A stretch of 42,269 bases of DNA from the NCBI GenBank assembly GCA_026225115.1, contig JAMFSE010000012.1:1-42269 (forward strand). Direction: 5' to 3'. Origin of the DNA: Rhodovastum atsumiense (GTDB lineage: Bacteria > Pseudomonadota > Alphaproteobacteria > Acetobacterales > Acetobacteraceae). The notes beneath the pieces are model-generated. The model was not told the DNA's origin, did no database searches, and saw nothing but the letters and a program-made list of their open reading frames with translations. Of the stretch, positions 26,246 to 36,224 are shown piece by piece. Every line of letters starts with the position of its first letter. The first letter of the stretch is position 1. Made by a program: the position numbers and the translations under genes.

Positions 26246-26923
26246 TTAGGCCGAGGCTGTGGGCTCCGGCACGCCGACTTCCCGCAACACAGCTTCGATC
26301 TGCCGTTCTACCTCATCCATTTCCGCCATCCCGTCAACGCTGAACAGCCGGTGCTTGGCCCTGTAATAGGGCAGGATCGGCGCCGTCTGCGCATTATAGG
26401 CTTCCAGCCGGGCGTGAACGGTCTCGGCCTTGTCGTCGGCCCGGCGGGTGAACTCGTGACTGCCGCAAATATCGCAAACGCCGGAAATCTTCGGCTGCTT
26501 AAACGTATCATGATAGCCGGTACCGCATTTAGCGCAGGTGAAGCGGCCGCTGATGCGCTCCACGAGCACAACCTCGTCCACCTTCAACTCGATCACGGCA
26601 TCCAGATCGACCTTGGTCTCATGCAGAAGCTTATCCAACGCTTCAGCCTGCGGCACCGTCCGCGGAAACCCGTCCAGAATAAAACCATTCTCGCATTCCG
26701 GGCGGCTGATCCGCTCGCCGATCATGCGAATAATCAAATCATCAGAAACCAGACCGCCGGCATCCATGATTTTTTTGGCTTCCTGTCCGATCGGCGAACC
26801 AGCCTTGACTTCAGCGCGCAGCATATCGCCGGTCGAGATCTGCGCCACGCCATAGCGGGCTTCCAGAAGCTTCGACTGCGTACCCTTGCCTGCCCCAGGC
26901 GGTCCCAATAAAATTAGTTCCAC
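26246..26923 (-). CDS. adk: Adenylate kinase, zinc-lid type
   Basis: A 225-residue kinase interconverting ATP, AMP and ADP. Seen: P-loop GPPGAGKGTQ, AMP-binding STGDMLRAEV and DGFPRTVPQAEAL. A long LID carries four cysteines (CAKCGTGYH and CDICGSH) forming a structural zinc site, unlike E. coli Adk which lacks them. It follows secY by 9 bp, the usual spc-operon position. Confidence 0.97.
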   Translation of the reverse strand: MELILLGPPGAGKGTQSKLLEARYGVAQISTGDMLRAEVKAGSPIGQEAKKIMDAGGLVSDDLIIRMIGERISRPECENGFILDGFPRTVPQAEALDKLLHETKVDLDAVIELKVDEVVLVERISGRFTCAKCGTGYHDTFKQPKISGVCDICGSHEFTRRADDKAETVHARLEAYNAQTAPILPYYRAKHRLFSVDGMAEMDEVERQIEAVLREVGVPEPTASA

Positions 26924-26932
26924 AGATGTCTC

Positions 26933-28273
26933 CTACTTGCGACTTTTCCCACGATTTTTACGAATCAAGCCTTCGTACTGATGCGCCAGCAGATGCGACT
27001 GTACTTGCGAAACCGTATCCATTGTCACTGAGACGATAATTAACAGCGACGTGCCACCAAAGTAAAACGGCAGAGAGTAATTACTCAAAACAAATTCCGG
27101 CAACAGGCAGACGATCACCAGATAAGCCGCGCCGATCGTCGTCAGCCTGGTGAGCACCGTGTCGAAATAGGCGGCCGTATTGGCGCCAGGGCGAATGCCA
27201 GGAATAAACCCGCCGTTCTTTTTGAGGTTTTCCGCCGTTTCTTCCGGATTGAACACGGTCGCGGTCGCAAAATAGGCAAAAAATACGATCAGAACCGCGT
27301 AGAGAATCATATAGCCCGGCTGCCCGTGGCTGAGCTCGCGGCCCAGGAACTGCAGCCATCCCGGACCAGCGCCTTTCGAGAAGCCGACAATCGTCGCCGG
27401 TATCAGTAGCAGCGAGCTGGCAAAAATCGGCGCCAGCACGCCCGATGTGTTGACCTTCAGCGGCATATGCGTGGCGTCGCCGCCAAACATCCGCTGACCG
27501 ACTTGGCGCTTCGGATATTGAATGAGGATTCGCCGTTGCGCGCGCTCCATGAATACGACAAAGCCGATCACCGCAAAGCCGATGACAAAAAAGCTGATAA
27601 TGAAAAAGGTCGAGAGCGCGCCGGTGGAGCCCAGTTCCAGAATATTGGCAATCGCGACTGGCAGGTTGGCCACGATGCCCGAGAAAATAATCAGGCTGAC
27701 CCCGTTGCCGATACCGCGAGACGTAATCTGCTCGCCAAGCCACATCAAGAACAGCGTGCCGCCGACCAGCGTGACGACGCAAGTAAAGGTGAAGAAGAAA
27801 CCGGGATCGATAACCGCCGGACCCAGCGTACTTTTCATGCCCTGTAGGCCGACAGAAATACCGTAAGCCTGCACAGTGGCGATGATAACCGTAAGGTAGC
27901 GGGTATATTGGGTTATTTTCTGCCGCCCGGATTCGCCCTCTTTTTTCAAAGCTTGCAGCATCGGCACCGCAGCCGTCATCATCTGAATAATAATGCTGGA
28001 ACTGATATAGGGCATCACATTCAGGGCGAAGATCGTCATCCGTCCCAAGGCGCCACCGGTGAACATATTGAACATACCCAGAATGCCGCCGCCGTTCTGG
28101 GTCATCAGATGCGCCATCACCGTCGCATCGATGCCCGGCACTGGAATATAGGTACCGAGGCGAAACACGACGAGCGCGCCAAGCGTAAACCAAATGCGTT
28201 TTTTAAGGTCCGTCGCCTTGGAAAAAGCACCAAGGCTTAAACCTGCTGCCATCTGTTCTGCGGCCGATGCCAT
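26933..28273 (-). CDS. secY: Preprotein translocase subunit SecY
   Basis: A 446-residue, ten-helix channel of the Sec translocon. Seen: FTLGALVVFRLGTYIPVPGID (first helix), the plug-side GGILGMFNMFTGGALGRMTIFALNVMPYISSSII, EQITSRGIGNGVSLIIF, RRILIQYPKRQVGQRMFGG and the last loop QSHLLAHQYEGLIRKNRGK. All regions are intact. It is preceded by an unusually long 107-bp gap with a perfect inverted repeat. Confidence 0.98.
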   Translation of the reverse strand: MASAAEQMAAGLSLGAFSKATDLKKRIWFTLGALVVFRLGTYIPVPGIDATVMAHLMTQNGGGILGMFNMFTGGALGRMTIFALNVMPYISSSIIIQMMTAAVPMLQALKKEGESGRQKITQYTRYLTVIIATVQAYGISVGLQGMKSTLGPAVIDPGFFFTFTCVVTLVGGTLFLMWLGEQITSRGIGNGVSLIIFSGIVANLPVAIANILELGSTGALSTFFIISFFVIGFAVIGFVVFMERAQRRILIQYPKRQVGQRMFGGDATHMPLKVNTSGVLAPIFASSLLLIPATIVGFSKGAGPGWLQFLGRELSHGQPGYMILYAVLIVFFAYFATATVFNPEETAENLKKNGGFIPGIRPGANTAAYFDTVLTRLTTIGAAYLVIVCLLPEFVLSNYSLPFYFGGTSLLIIVSVTMDTVSQVQSHLLAHQYEGLIRKNRGKSRK

Positions 28274-28291
28274 ATTGTCTCTCTTTCATGC

Positions 28292-28330
28292 AAACGGCGC
28301 TTCCAGGCCGGCGGCCTGGAAGCGCCGTTT
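28292..28330 (-). repeat. Perfect 19-bp inverted repeat between rplO and secY
   Basis: Bases 28292-28310 are the exact reverse complement of 28312-28330, with one central base. No T-run follows on the minus strand, so it is not a normal terminator for the operon. It could be an mRNA-stabilising, processing or attenuating hairpin that sets the ratio of SecY and Adk to ribosomal proteins. Confidence 0.85.
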
Positions 28331-28380
28331 ATTGGCGCTAATGTGCCGGAGTTAACCGGGCTAAGGCAAGAGGCTTTGTT

Positions 28381-28872
28381 TCAGGCGGCCGGGGCTTCCT
28401 GAACTTTGGCCGCCACCAGCGTCTTCACGCTGCCGCCGGCCTGTTCCACTGCCGAAATCGCGGCGACCGAGGCGCCGGAAACTTCGATGTTGATCGCCCG
28501 CGAGATGCTGCCTTTGGCCAGCAGCCGCACGCCGTCAACCTTCCCGAGCCGGACCAAGCCGGCATCGCGCAACACGGCTTCGGTGATCGGCTGCGCGGCA
28601 TCGACCTTGCCGGATTCCAATGCGGCATCGAGGCTGCCCAAATTCAACGGCGCGTATTCCTTGCGGTTGACGTTGTGGAAGCCGCGCTTTGGCAACCGGC
28701 GATAAATCGGCAGCTGACCGCCTTCAAACCCGTTCAGGGAAACACCCTCACGTGCCTTCTGGCCTTTGACGCCCTTGCCGGAGGTCTTGCCCTTGCCGGA
28801 ACCAATGCCGCGGCCCAGGCGCTTGCTCTTCAGGCGCGAACCGGGATTATCGCGAATTTCGTTCAACTTCAT
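28381..28872 (-). CDS. rplO: 50S ribosomal protein L15
   Basis: A 163-residue large-subunit protein. Seen: [20 protein letters not shown], the glycine-rich [39 protein letters not shown] and a C-terminal half with alternating strands ([18 protein letters not shown]). Slightly longer than the E. coli protein (144), through an alanine-rich tail. Spc operon between rpmD and secY. Confidence 0.97.
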   Translation of the reverse strand: MKLNEIRDNPGSRLKSKRLGRGIGSGKGKTSGKGVKGQKAREGVSLNGFEGGQLPIYRRLPKRGFHNVNRKEYAPLNLGSLDAALESGKVDAAQPITEAVLRDAGLVRLGKVDGVRLLAKGSISRAINIEVSGASVAAISAVEQAGGSVKTLVAAKVQEAPAA

Positions 28873-28897
28873 TTGTCTATTCCTCTAGAACCAGGCT

Positions 28898-29086
28898 TTA
28901 GCCGAGCTCTTCAACCTTCAGCAGATGGGCGATTTTATTGACCATACCGCGAACTTCCGGGGTATCGATAAATTCGCGGCTCTTGCTGATCTTGTTCAGC
29001 CCGAGACCGATCAACGTCGCCTGCTGGCCAGGCTTCTGGCCATTGCCGGAGACAATTTGCGTCACGCGAATTTTTTTCTCAGACAT
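28898..29086 (-). CDS. rpmD: 50S ribosomal protein L30
   Basis: A 62-residue protein, [20 protein letters not shown] followed by [15 protein letters not shown] and [15 protein letters not shown]. The start at 29086 lies inside the rpsE 3' end (8-bp overlap), giving coupling. A longer frame to 29170 is an artefact of the rpsE region. Confidence 0.95.
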   Translation of the reverse strand: MSEKKIRVTQIVSGNGQKPGQQATLIGLGLNKISKSREFIDTPEVRGMVNKIAHLLKVEELG

Positions 29087-29672
29087 CTGCAGCCTCCGCA
29101 CCAATATCCTTCTTGGCAGTACTACCATAAAGATCCGCAACCTTCTTGCTGCGGCGGGTCGCCACGGCACGCGGGCTGGTTACGGTTGTCAGCGCCGCGA
29201 ACGTCGCCTTGACCATGTTATGCGGGTTCCGGCTGCCGAGCGACTTCGCCACGACATCGCCAATTCCCAGCGTCTCGAACACCGCGCGTAGCGGACCACC
29301 GGCAATAATACCGGTACCGGCGGGGGCTGCACGAATAACAACATCACCGGCGCCGAACTTGCCACGAATATCGTGGTGCAAGGTGCGGCCTTCCTTCATC
29401 GGAACCCGGATCATCGTCTTTTTCGCACGTTCCGTTGCCTTGCGGATTGCCTCGGGAACCTCACGCGCCTTGCCGGCGCCGTAGCCAACGCGGCCCTTCT
29501 GGTCACCCACGACCACGAGTGCGGCGAAAGCAAACCTGCGGCCGCCCTTCACCACTTTCGCGACGCGGTTGATGGTGACCAGTTTGTCGATCAGCTCATC
29601 GCCGGTTTCCCGGTCGCGCTCGCGCTCGCGTTCCCTCGGTTTGCCGCCGCCTTCGCGTGCTTCACGTGCCAT
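29079..29672 (-). CDS. rpsE: 30S ribosomal protein S5
   Basis: A 197-residue decoding-fidelity protein. Seen: [40 protein letters not shown], the [18 protein letters not shown] block and [13 protein letters not shown]. The N-terminus carries an unusual charged run, [14 protein letters not shown], before the S5 double-stranded RNA-binding domain, making it longer than E. coli S5 (167). It overlaps rpmD by 8 bp. Confidence 0.97.
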   Translation of the reverse strand: MAREAREGGGKPRERERERDRETGDELIDKLVTINRVAKVVKGGRRFAFAALVVVGDQKGRVGYGAGKAREVPEAIRKATERAKKTMIRVPMKEGRTLHHDIRGKFGAGDVVIRAAPAGTGIIAGGPLRAVFETLGIGDVVAKSLGSRNPHNMVKATFAALTTVTSPRAVATRRSKKVADLYGSTAKKDIGAEAADV

Positions 29673-29685
29673 TCTACCGATACTC

Positions 29686-30048
29686 CTAGAAGTCGAGACC
29701 GCCCTCGCGGGCAGCCTCTGCCAGAGCTTTCACCCGACCATGATATAGATAAGATCCGCGATCAAAGACCACGGCGACAACGCCAGCGGCTTTCGAACGT
29801 TCGGCGATCAGCTTGCCAACCGCGCTCGCCGCATCCTTATCGGCGCCGGTCTTCAAAGCTGCCTTCAAATCCTTATCGAGCGTGGAAGCAGCGGCGACCG
29901 TACGGCCGGCCGCATCATCGATGATCTGCGCATAGATATGCTTGCCGGAACGGAACACGGATAAACGCGGCCGGCCAACGGATTTTTGGCGAAGCTGGTA
30001 GCGTAAACGCTGCCGGCGGCGCACCTGCAATGAAAGATTTGTCGACAT
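29686..30048 (-). CDS. rplR: 50S ribosomal protein L18
   Basis: A 120-residue 5S rRNA-binding protein. Seen: [32 protein letters not shown] and the C-terminal [26 protein letters not shown]. Its ATG overlaps the rplF stop by one base (30048), so translation is probably coupled. Confidence 0.97.
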   Translation of the reverse strand: MSTNLSLQVRRRQRLRYQLRQKSVGRPRLSVFRSGKHIYAQIIDDAAGRTVAAASTLDKDLKAALKTGADKDAASAVGKLIAERSKAAGVVAVVFDRGSYLYHGRVKALAEAAREGGLDF

Positions 30049-30581
30049 TACTTCTTCTTACCCTCTTTGCGCCGGATCGCTTCACCCTCGAACTTCACGC
30101 CTTTGCCCTTATACGGCTCGGGCGGGCGATATGCACGGATTTCCGCGCAAACCTGACCCACTGCGCGTTTGTCAGTGCCTTCGACTTTAATCAGCGTTGG
30201 CTTGTCACAGCTGATCTTGATCCCCTCGGGGATCGGATAAACGACGTCATGCGAGAAGCCGAGATTGACGACCAGGTTCTTGCCGTTCACCGCGGCGCGG
30301 AAACCGGTACCGGTGATCTCGAGCGTTTTCGTATAACCAACCGAAACGCCCTTCACCATATTCGCGATATTGGCGCGGGTTGTACCCCACATCATACGCG
30401 CTTTGGCTTCCTTGGTTTTCGGCATTACCGAAACCTTGTTGCCATCGACCTTGGTTTCGACAGAATCGACCAAAGCTAGCTTCAGCTCGCCCAGCTTGCC
30501 CTTGGCCGTCAGAATATTCCCGGCAATGGCGATGGTGACGCCGGCGGGGACTTCTACGGGATATTTACCTACACGTGACAT
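30048..30581 (-). CDS. rplF: 50S ribosomal protein L6
   Basis: A 177-residue protein of the sarcin-ricin region. Seen: [17 protein letters not shown], the [20 protein letters not shown] repeat-fold centre and the C-terminal [21 protein letters not shown] longer in-frame start to 30653 lies within rpsH and is rejected. Confidence 0.97.
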   Translation of the reverse strand: MSRVGKYPVEVPAGVTIAIAGNILTAKGKLGELKLALVDSVETKVDGNKVSVMPKTKEAKARMMWGTTRANIANMVKGVSVGYTKTLEITGTGFRAAVNGKNLVVNLGFSHDVVYPIPEGIKISCDKPTLIKVEGTDKRAVGQVCAEIRAYRPPEPYKGKGVKFEGEAIRRKEGKKK

Positions 30582-30594
30582 GCTTGTTCTCCCC

Positions 30595-30993
30595 TTAGAA
30601 TACGCGGCAGAGAACTTCGCCGCCAACATTGGCAGCGCGCGCTTCCACGTCACTCATCACGCCACGCGGCGTCGAGAGAATGGAAACGCCCAGACCGGAA
30701 TACACACGCGGCAATTCCTTGATCTTGGAATAGACGCGGCGGCCGGGGCGTGAAACGCGGTTGATCTCTTTGATCACCGGTTGGCCCTCGTTGTATTTCA
30801 GCTCGATACGCAATTGCGCGATACCAGGGCGAATTTCTTCCCGGCTGAAGCCGCGGATGAAGCCTTCGCGCTTCAGGACATCGAGCACATTGGCGCGCAG
30901 GTTCGAGGCCGGGGCCACGCACATGGTGAGCCGGGCGTGCTGCGCATTACGAATACGGGTGAGCATGTCACCCAACGGATCGGACATCGACAT
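30595..30993 (-). CDS. rpsH: 30S ribosomal protein S8
   Basis: A 132-residue protein that binds 16S rRNA helix 21; in E. coli it represses the spc operon at the rplE region. Seen: [47 protein letters not shown] and [15 protein letters not shown]. Located between rpsN and rplF. Confidence 0.97.
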   Translation of the reverse strand: MSMSDPLGDMLTRIRNAQHARLTMCVAPASNLRANVLDVLKREGFIRGFSREEIRPGIAQLRIELKYNEGQPVIKEINRVSRPGRRVYSKIKELPRVYSGLGVSILSTPRGVMSDVEARAANVGGEVLCRVF

Positions 30994-31008
30994 TGTTTTG
31001 CCCTTTCC

Positions 31009-31314
31009 TTACCAGCTGGCTTTAACGACGCCAGGGATCTGGCCGGCGCTGGCGAGATCGCGGAAAGCGATACGGCACAGCTTGAATTTACGATAATTGC
31101 CACGCGAACGGCCGGTCAGTTCGCAGCGCAGACGCACGCGAACCTTGGCGCCATTGCGCGGCAATTCGGCCAGCTTGATGCTCGCCTCAAAACGATCTTC
31201 CACCGGCAGCGTACGATCCATGATCGTATCCTTCAGCGTCTGGCGCTTGCGCTTATCACGCGCCGCCATCCGTTCACGCTTCGCATTGCGATTGACCTGC
31301 GATGTCTTAGCCAT
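31009..31314 (-). CDS. rpsN: 30S ribosomal protein S14 (zinc-independent form)
   Basis: A 101-residue long-form S14 without the zinc-binding cysteine pairs. It shows [37 protein letters not shown] and the C-terminal [11 protein letters not shown]. The start has GGAGGGGT upstream. It is preceded by an 81-bp gap after rplE, one of the longest in the spc operon. Confidence 0.97.
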   Translation of the reverse strand: MAKTSQVNRNAKRERMAARDKRKRQTLKDTIMDRTLPVEDRFEASIKLAELPRNGAKVRVRLRCELTGRSRGNYRKFKLCRIAFRDLASAGQIPGVVKASW

Positions 31315-31395
31315 TCTCTGCTACCCCTCCGGAACCTGCCGGCAAAACCCGGCCGTTTTCCAAAAACTCAAAAACAAAAACGCGTCTGCACCCGC
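31315..31395 (-). other. 81-bp gap with T-rich runs inside the spc operon
   Basis: On the minus strand the rplE stop is followed by GCGTTTTTGTTTTTGAGTTTTTGG, then a weak GCCGG-GTTTTG-CCGGC hairpin and the rpsN ribosome binding site. No strong stem precedes the T-runs, so a pause site or partial termination point is possible but unproven. Confidence 0.4.
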
Positions 31396-31956
31396 TTACT
31401 TGGCGAATGGCAGGTTGAACCCCTTCAGCAATGCTTTCGCCTCAGCATCGGTTTTCGCACTCGTCACGAAAATAATGTCCATGCCGCGGATCGCATCAAC
31501 CTTGTCGTAGACAATCTCAGGGAAAATAATCTGTTCCTTGAGACCCATGGCGAAGTTGCCACGACCATCGAAACCCTTACCGCTTGGAATGCCGCGAAAG
31601 TCGCGAACGCGCGGCAAGGCAATCGTCACCAGCCGGTCGAGGAATTCATACATCCTGGACTTGCGCAGCGTCACCTTGCAGCCGATCGGCAGGCCTTCGC
31701 GGATTTTGAAACCGGCGATGGCCTTTTTGGCGACCGTCTTCACCGGCTTTTGGCCGGCAATCAACGTCAACTCGGCAACCGCAGCGTCCAGCTTTTTCTG
31801 ATCAGCTGCAGCCTCACCGACGCCCATGTTGATGACGATCTTTTCCAGCCCCGGAACCTCGAACGGATTCTTGTAGCCGAATTCCTTTTGCATCTGCTCA
31901 CGCACCACCTCACGGTAATGCTTCTGCATGCGCGGAAGGGTTTTCACTTCACTCAT
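31396..31956 (-). CDS. rplE: 50S ribosomal protein L5
   Basis: A 186-residue 5S rRNA-binding protein that bridges to S13. Seen: [55 protein letters not shown] and [21 protein letters not shown]. The ATG at 31956 is chosen for the GAGGAGG before it; a seven-codon longer start exists. Confidence 0.97.
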   Translation of the reverse strand: MSEVKTLPRMQKHYREVVREQMQKEFGYKNPFEVPGLEKIVINMGVGEAAADQKKLDAAVAELTLIAGQKPVKTVAKKAIAGFKIREGLPIGCKVTLRKSRMYEFLDRLVTIALPRVRDFRGIPSGKGFDGRGNFAMGLKEQIIFPEIVYDKVDAIRGMDIIFVTSAKTDAEAKALLKGFNLPFAK

Positions 31957-31966
31957 TGCGGCCTCC

Positions 31967-32287
31967 TCAGCCATCAATCAACGCGCCGCTCTTGCGGGCG
32001 ACACGAACTTTTCGGCCGTCATCCAACAGCTTGAACCCGACGCGGGTCGCCTTATTGGTTGACGGGTCAATCAAGGCGAGGTTCGAGAGATGAACCGCGG
32101 CTTCACGTTCCACAATGCCACCCGGCTGACCTACACCCGTCGGCTTGGTATGGCGCTTGGCCATGGCCACACCCTGAACCACGGCGCGATCTTCCTTGGG
32201 CAGAACCCGAAGCACTTCGCCTTGGCTGCCCTTGGAGGCACCGGCAATCACGATAACCTTATCGCCTTTTTTAATGCGTGCAGCCAT
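31967..32287 (-). CDS. rplX: 50S ribosomal protein L24
   Basis: A 106-residue assembly-initiator protein with a KOW motif near its start ([20 protein letters not shown]), then [19 protein letters not shown] and [18 protein letters not shown]. It follows rplN by two bases. Confidence 0.97.
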   Translation of the reverse strand: MAARIKKGDKVIVIAGASKGSQGEVLRVLPKEDRAVVQGVAMAKRHTKPTGVGQPGGIVEREAAVHLSNLALIDPSTNKATRVGFKLLDDGRKVRVARKSGALIDG

Positions 32288-32289
32288 GA

Positions 32290-32658
32290 TTACAGAACCT
32301 CCGGCGCCAGGCTGATGATCTTCATGAATTTTTTCGCGCGCAATTCACGAACCACCGGCCCAAAAATACGGGTGCCGATCGGCTCCATCTGCTTGTTGAT
32401 CAGCACCGCCGCATTGCGGTCGAAACGGATGGCGCTGCCATCGGCGCGGCGAACCGGGAACGCGGTACGCACCACGACAGCCTGGTGAACATCGCCCTTT
32501 TTCACTTTGCCGCGGGGAATCGCGTCTTTAACCGAAACCACGATCACATCGCCGACCGAAGCGGCCTTGCGCTTGGAGCCGCCGAGCACTTTGATGCACT
32601 GCACGCGCCGCGCACCGGAGTTGTCGGCCACATCGAGGTTAGATTCTACGATAATCAT
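32290..32658 (-). CDS. rplN: 50S ribosomal protein L14
   Basis: A 122-residue protein at the subunit interface. Seen: [41 protein letters not shown] and [28 protein letters not shown], with the latter two matching the family end to end. First gene of the classical spc group. Confidence 0.98.
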   Translation of the reverse strand: MIIVESNLDVADNSGARRVQCIKVLGGSKRKAASVGDVIVVSVKDAIPRGKVKKGDVHQAVVVRTAFPVRRADGSAIRFDRNAAVLINKQMEPIGTRIFGPVVRELRAKKFMKIISLAPEVL

Positions 32659-32674
32659 TTTTCAAATCCACTCG

Positions 32675-32962
32675 TTAAACGCTGGTTGCAGGTGCTGCAT
32701 CGGCTTGCGCTGCGCCGGCCAAAGCCGCGCCGTTGCGCTCAGTCACAATCCAGGTCTTGCGCTTGCTGATCGGCGCGCATTCTTCAATACGCACCAGGTC
32801 GCCTGCCACGCATGCATTGCTCTCGTCATGCGCCGCATATTTCTTCGAGCGGCGAATGAACTTCTTATAAAGCGGGTGCATGATCCGGCGATCGACAAGC
32901 ACCGTAATGGTCTTGTCCATTTTGTCGCTTACAACCCGACCGGTCAAAATACGTTTCGGCAT
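32675..32962 (-). CDS. rpsQ: 30S ribosomal protein S17
   Basis: A 95-residue OB-fold primary 16S rRNA-binding protein. Seen: [40 protein letters not shown] and the end [14 protein letters not shown]. An alanine-rich tail of about 18 residues extends beyond the E. coli end. Confidence 0.97.
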   Translation of the reverse strand: MPKRILTGRVVSDKMDKTITVLVDRRIMHPLYKKFIRRSKKYAAHDESNACVAGDLVRIEECAPISKRKTWIVTERNGAALAGAAQADAAPATSV

Positions 32963-32971
32963 GGTATCCTC

Positions 32972-33187
32972 TTACGCCTTTTCGGCGGAGCGGGTGCGCT
33001 CGGCCAAAATTGTCTTCACCCGCGCAATATCGCGCCGCACCACTTTAACGCGGCTGGTATTTTCCTGCTGGCCGGTCGCGCGCTGGAAGCGCAGATTGAA
33101 CTGCTCCTTGCGCAGATCGATCAGCATCGTGCCCAGCTCATCGGCGGTCTTCGCCCGCACATCACTTGCTGTTGTCAGTTTTGCCAT
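32972..33187 (-). CDS. rpmC: 50S ribosomal protein L29
   Basis: A 71-residue two-helix protein near the tunnel exit where trigger factor and SRP dock. Seen: [23 protein letters not shown] and [20 protein letters not shown]. The start at 33187 is one base from the rplP stop. The longer frame to 33427 is antisense-free overlap with rplP and rejected. Confidence 0.96.
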   Translation of the reverse strand: MAKLTTASDVRAKTADELGTMLIDLRKEQFNLRFQRATGQQENTSRVKVVRRDIARVKTILAERTRSAEKA

Positions 33188-33188
33188 C

Positions 33189-33602
33189 TCAAGCTTCCCC
33201 AATCCGGGTAACAAACTTGGTCTTGATCGGCAGCTTGGCCGCACCCAGAGCCAAAGCCTCGCGCGCCAGAACTTCCGACACACCATCGATTTCGAACATG
33301 ATCCGGCCAGGATGCACGCGGGCGACCCAGAATTCCGGGCTGCCCTTACCGGAGCCCATGCGGACTTCGGCCGGCTTGGTGGAAACCGGCAGGTCCGGGA
33401 AAATCCGGATCCAGACGCGGCCGACACGCTTCATCGAGCGGGTGATCGCACGACGGGCGGATTCGATCTGGCGGGCGGTGATCCGCTCCGGCTCCAGCGC
33501 CTTCAAACCGAAAGCGCCAAAATTGAGCTGCGTATTGCCCTTGGCCAGGCCATGGATACGGCCTTTATGAGCTTTACGAAACTTAGTACGTTTAGGCGAC
33601 AT
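33189..33602 (-). CDS. rplP: 50S ribosomal protein L16
   Basis: A 137-residue A-site-proximal protein. Seen: [61 protein letters not shown]-type blocks and [20 protein letters not shown]. Two adjacent ATG codons (33605 and 33602) can start it; the second gives the canonical N-terminus. Confidence 0.97.
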   Translation of the reverse strand: MSPKRTKFRKAHKGRIHGLAKGNTQLNFGAFGLKALEPERITARQIESARRAITRSMKRVGRVWIRIFPDLPVSTKPAEVRMGSGKGSPEFWVARVHPGRIMFEIDGVSEVLAREALALGAAKLPIKTKFVTRIGEA

Positions 33603-33618
33603 CATGGGTGCAGAATCC

Positions 33619-34296
33619 TTAGCGCTGCGGGGCTTGTTCGGCGGCGCGCTTATCCTGCGCCAACGGGTCTTGAACCAGGATCTCGCCCTTGAAAATCCAA
33701 ACTTTAACGCCGCAGGTGCCGTAAGTGGTTTTCGCGGTGGCGACACCGTAGTCAATATCGGCGCGCAGCGTGTGCAACGGCACACGGCCTTCACGGTACC
33801 ATTCCATGCGGGCAATTTCAGCGCCGCCGAGGCGGCCGCCGCAATTGATCCGGATGCCCTGGGCACCAAGACGCATCGCCGACTGCACGGCACGCTTCAT
33901 GGCGCGGCGGAAGGCCACGCGGCGTTCCAGCTGCTGGGCGATGTTTTCGGCAACCAAAGTGGCGTCGATTTCCGGCTTGCGGATTTCCATGATGTTCAGG
34001 GAAACCTCGGCCTTCGCCATGACCGACAATTCCTTGCGGAGCGTGTCGATATCCTGGCCTTTCTTACCAATCACGACGCCCGGGCGCGCGGCGTAGATCG
34101 TCACCCGCGGCTTCTTCGCCGGGCGTTCGATCACGACCTTGGAAACACCGGCCTGCGACAAACGGGAGCGTAGATGCGCGCGCAGCTTGATGTCGTCATG
34201 CAAGAGCTTGGCGTAGTCCTTGCCGGCATACCAACGGCTATCCCAGGTGCGGATAATGCCAAGGCGCATGCCAATCGGATTAATCTTGTGACCCAT
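33619..34296 (-). CDS. rpsC: 30S ribosomal protein S3
   Basis: A 225-residue mRNA-entry protein. Seen: [14 protein letters not shown], the KH domain [40 protein letters not shown] and GARGIRI-like [21 protein letters not shown]. The start overlaps the rplV stop by one base. Confidence 0.98.
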   Translation of the reverse strand: MGHKINPIGMRLGIIRTWDSRWYAGKDYAKLLHDDIKLRAHLRSRLSQAGVSKVVIERPAKKPRVTIYAARPGVVIGKKGQDIDTLRKELSVMAKAEVSLNIMEIRKPEIDATLVAENIAQQLERRVAFRRAMKRAVQSAMRLGAQGIRINCGGRLGGAEIARMEWYREGRVPLHTLRADIDYGVATAKTTYGTCGVKVWIFKGEILVQDPLAQDKRAAEQAPQR

Positions 34297-34769
34297 TATG
34301 CGGTCTCCCCGGCCTGCTCGACAGGCGCTTTAGATTTCGCGGCAGACGGTTTCGCTTTGGAATGTCCCGGCTTGGTGTCGCGCTTCGGCTTCTCAACAGG
34401 TTCGCGTTCGGCAACCACGATCTTCAAATGGCTGAACCATTTCTCAACGGTCGCGGAACGGCCACGACCACGTGCGTGGAAGCGCTTCATGACAATGCCA
34501 CGGCCCACTTCGGCCAACTTCACGACCAGCTTATCAACATCGAGCTGATGGTTGTTCTCGGCATTGGCGACGGCACTTTCCAGGGTCTTCTTCACCTGCT
34601 GGGCAATGCGGCGCTTGCTAAACGTCAGATCGGCAATCGCCTTGCCAGCCGGCATGTTGCGGATCGAGGCCGCAACCAGATTCAACTTGCGCGGCGAAAT
34701 CCGCATGTTGCGGGTAATCGCCTGCGCTTCATGATCCGCCAAGCCGCGCGGTGCGTTCGGTTTGCTCAT
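34296..34769 (-). CDS. rplV: 50S ribosomal protein L22 with Lys-rich C-terminal extension
   Basis: A 157-residue tunnel protein. The core shows [20 protein letters not shown], the loop region [22 protein letters not shown] and ends near residue 125. A further 30 residues rich in K, P, A and S ([20 protein letters not shown]) make it longer than E. coli L22 (110). A frame extending to 34850 lies in rpsS and is rejected. Confidence 0.96.
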   Translation of the reverse strand: MSKPNAPRGLADHEAQAITRNMRISPRKLNLVAASIRNMPAGKAIADLTFSKRRIAQQVKKTLESAVANAENNHQLDVDKLVVKLAEVGRGIVMKRFHARGRGRSATVEKWFSHLKIVVAEREPVEKPKRDTKPGHSKAKPSAAKSKAPVEQAGETA

Positions 34770-34770
34770 C

Positions 34771-35049
34771 TTAGCCCCGCTTCGCTTTCTTATCGGCCGA
34801 ATGCCCGGTAAACGTACGGGTCGGCGAGAATTCACCAAATTTATGGCCAACCATGTTCTCGTTCACCTGTACCGGCAGAAATTTCTTGCCGTTATAGACG
34901 CCAAAGGTGAGGCCAATGAACTGCGGCAAAATCGTCGAACGGCGTGACCAGATCTTGATGATCTCGTTACGGCCGGAAGCGCGCGATGCCTCTGCCTTAC
35001 CCAACATATACCCGTCCACGAACGGGCCTTTCCATACGGAGCGTGACAT
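34771..35049 (-). CDS. rpsS: 30S ribosomal protein S19
   Basis: A 92-residue head protein. Seen: [36 protein letters not shown], and [20 protein letters not shown] followed by [10 protein letters not shown]. It starts four bases after the rplB stop, in the S10 operon. Confidence 0.98.
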   Translation of the reverse strand: MSRSVWKGPFVDGYMLGKAEASRASGRNEIIKIWSRRSTILPQFIGLTFGVYNGKKFLPVQVNENMVGHKFGEFSPTRTFTGHSADKKAKRG

Positions 35050-35053
35050 CTAC

Positions 35054-35887
35054 TTAGCCCTTCCCGCTTTTCGCGCGGCGGATGATCAGATCATCCGTAC
35101 GTTTATTGGTACGTGTTTTGGCACCCTTGGTCGGCTTGCCCCATGGGGTCACCGGATGGCGGCCACCGGAGGTCCGGCCTTCACCACCGCCGTGCGGATG
35201 GTCGACCGGGTTCATCACCACACCGCGCTGATGCGGCTTGCGGCCAAGCCAACGGCTGCGGCCGGCTTTACCGATCTGCTGGTTCTGATGGTCAGCGTTG
35301 GAAACCGCACCGATGCTGGCCATGCACTCAGCGCGCACGATGCGCAGCTCGCCCGACATCAGCTTGATCTGGGCATAGCCCTGATCCTTGCCGACGAGTT
35401 GGGCGAAGGTGCCAGCCGAGCGCGCCATTTTACCGCCGGCGCCCTTTTTCAGTTCGATATTATGAATGATCGTGCCGACCGGGATCGCGGCCAGCGGCAT
35501 CGCATTGCCGGGCTTGATATCAACGCGCAGGCCGGAGACCACCGGGTCACCCACCTTCAGGCGCTGCGGCGCCAGAATATAGGCCAGCTCGCCATCGGCA
35601 TATTTGATCAGCGCGATGAACGCGGTGCGGTTCGGATCGTATTCGAGCCGCTCCACCGTCGCCGCGACGTCAAACTTGCGGCGCTTGAAGTCAACGATAC
35701 GGTAAGCCTGCTTATGTCCGCCGCCACGAAACCGGCTGGTGATGCGGCCATGGTTGTTACGGCCACCGGATGAATGCTTGCCCTCGGTCAAGCCCTTGAC
35801 GGGTTTGCCCTTCCACAGCTCCGTGCGGTCGATAAGAATCGTCCCGCGCAGGCTCGGCGTAACTGGGTTGAAATGCTTTAATGCCAT
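35054..35887 (-). CDS. rplB: 50S ribosomal protein L2
   Basis: A 277-residue peptidyl-transferase-centre protein. Seen: [56 protein letters not shown] and the histidine-bearing loop [20 protein letters not shown] (the conserved H of the catalytic-centre loop is present). Confidence 0.98.
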   Translation of the reverse strand: MALKHFNPVTPSLRGTILIDRTELWKGKPVKGLTEGKHSSGGRNNHGRITSRFRGGGHKQAYRIVDFKRRKFDVAATVERLEYDPNRTAFIALIKYADGELAYILAPQRLKVGDPVVSGLRVDIKPGNAMPLAAIPVGTIIHNIELKKGAGGKMARSAGTFAQLVGKDQGYAQIKLMSGELRIVRAECMASIGAVSNADHQNQQIGKAGRSRWLGRKPHQRGVVMNPVDHPHGGGEGRTSGGRHPVTPWGKPTKGAKTRTNKRTDDLIIRRAKSGKG

Positions 35888-35897
35888 TCTACTCGCC

Positions 35898-36224
35898 TCA
35901 CGCCAGGCCGGTGGTGAAATCGATGCTCTGGCCCTCGGCCAAAGTCACAAACGCTTTCTTCACGTCGGAGCGCACGCCAGGATGGCCCTTGAACCGCTTG
36001 GTTTTGCCCTTGGTGATCAGCGTATTCACGCCGGTTACTTTAACCTTGAACAACGTCTCGATCGCGGCTTTGATTTCCGGCTTGGTCGCATCTTCGGAGA
36101 CCTTGAACACAAACTGGTTCTTCTCCGAAAGCAGCGTCGCTTTCTCGGTGATCAAAGGCGCACGAATCACTTCGTACATCCGCTCCGGCGTGATTTTGCT
36201 CACCTGCCTCTTTGGCGTGCTCAT
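35898..36224 (-). CDS. rplW: 50S ribosomal protein L23
   Basis: A 108-residue tunnel-exit protein and docking site for trigger factor and SRP. Seen: [26 protein letters not shown] in overlapping blocks, [21 protein letters not shown] and a basic loop [14 protein letters not shown]. Its start overlaps the rplD stop by 4 bp. Confidence 0.97.
   Translation of the reverse strand: MSTPKRQVSKITPERMYEVIRAPLITEKATLLSEKNQFVFKVSEDATKPEIKAAIETLFKVKVTGVNTLITKGKTKRFKGHPGVRSDVKKAFVTLAEGQSIDFTTGLA

Noticed and set aside
27081-28193. 370-codon alternate minus frame inside secY
   Set aside because: SecY is intact in the other frame, and this translation has no hydrophobic or domain pattern.
30781-32034. 417-codon open frame on the plus strand
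   Set aside because: It is wholly antisense to rpsH, rpsN and rplE, whose translations match their families throughout; the frame is a GC-bias shadow.
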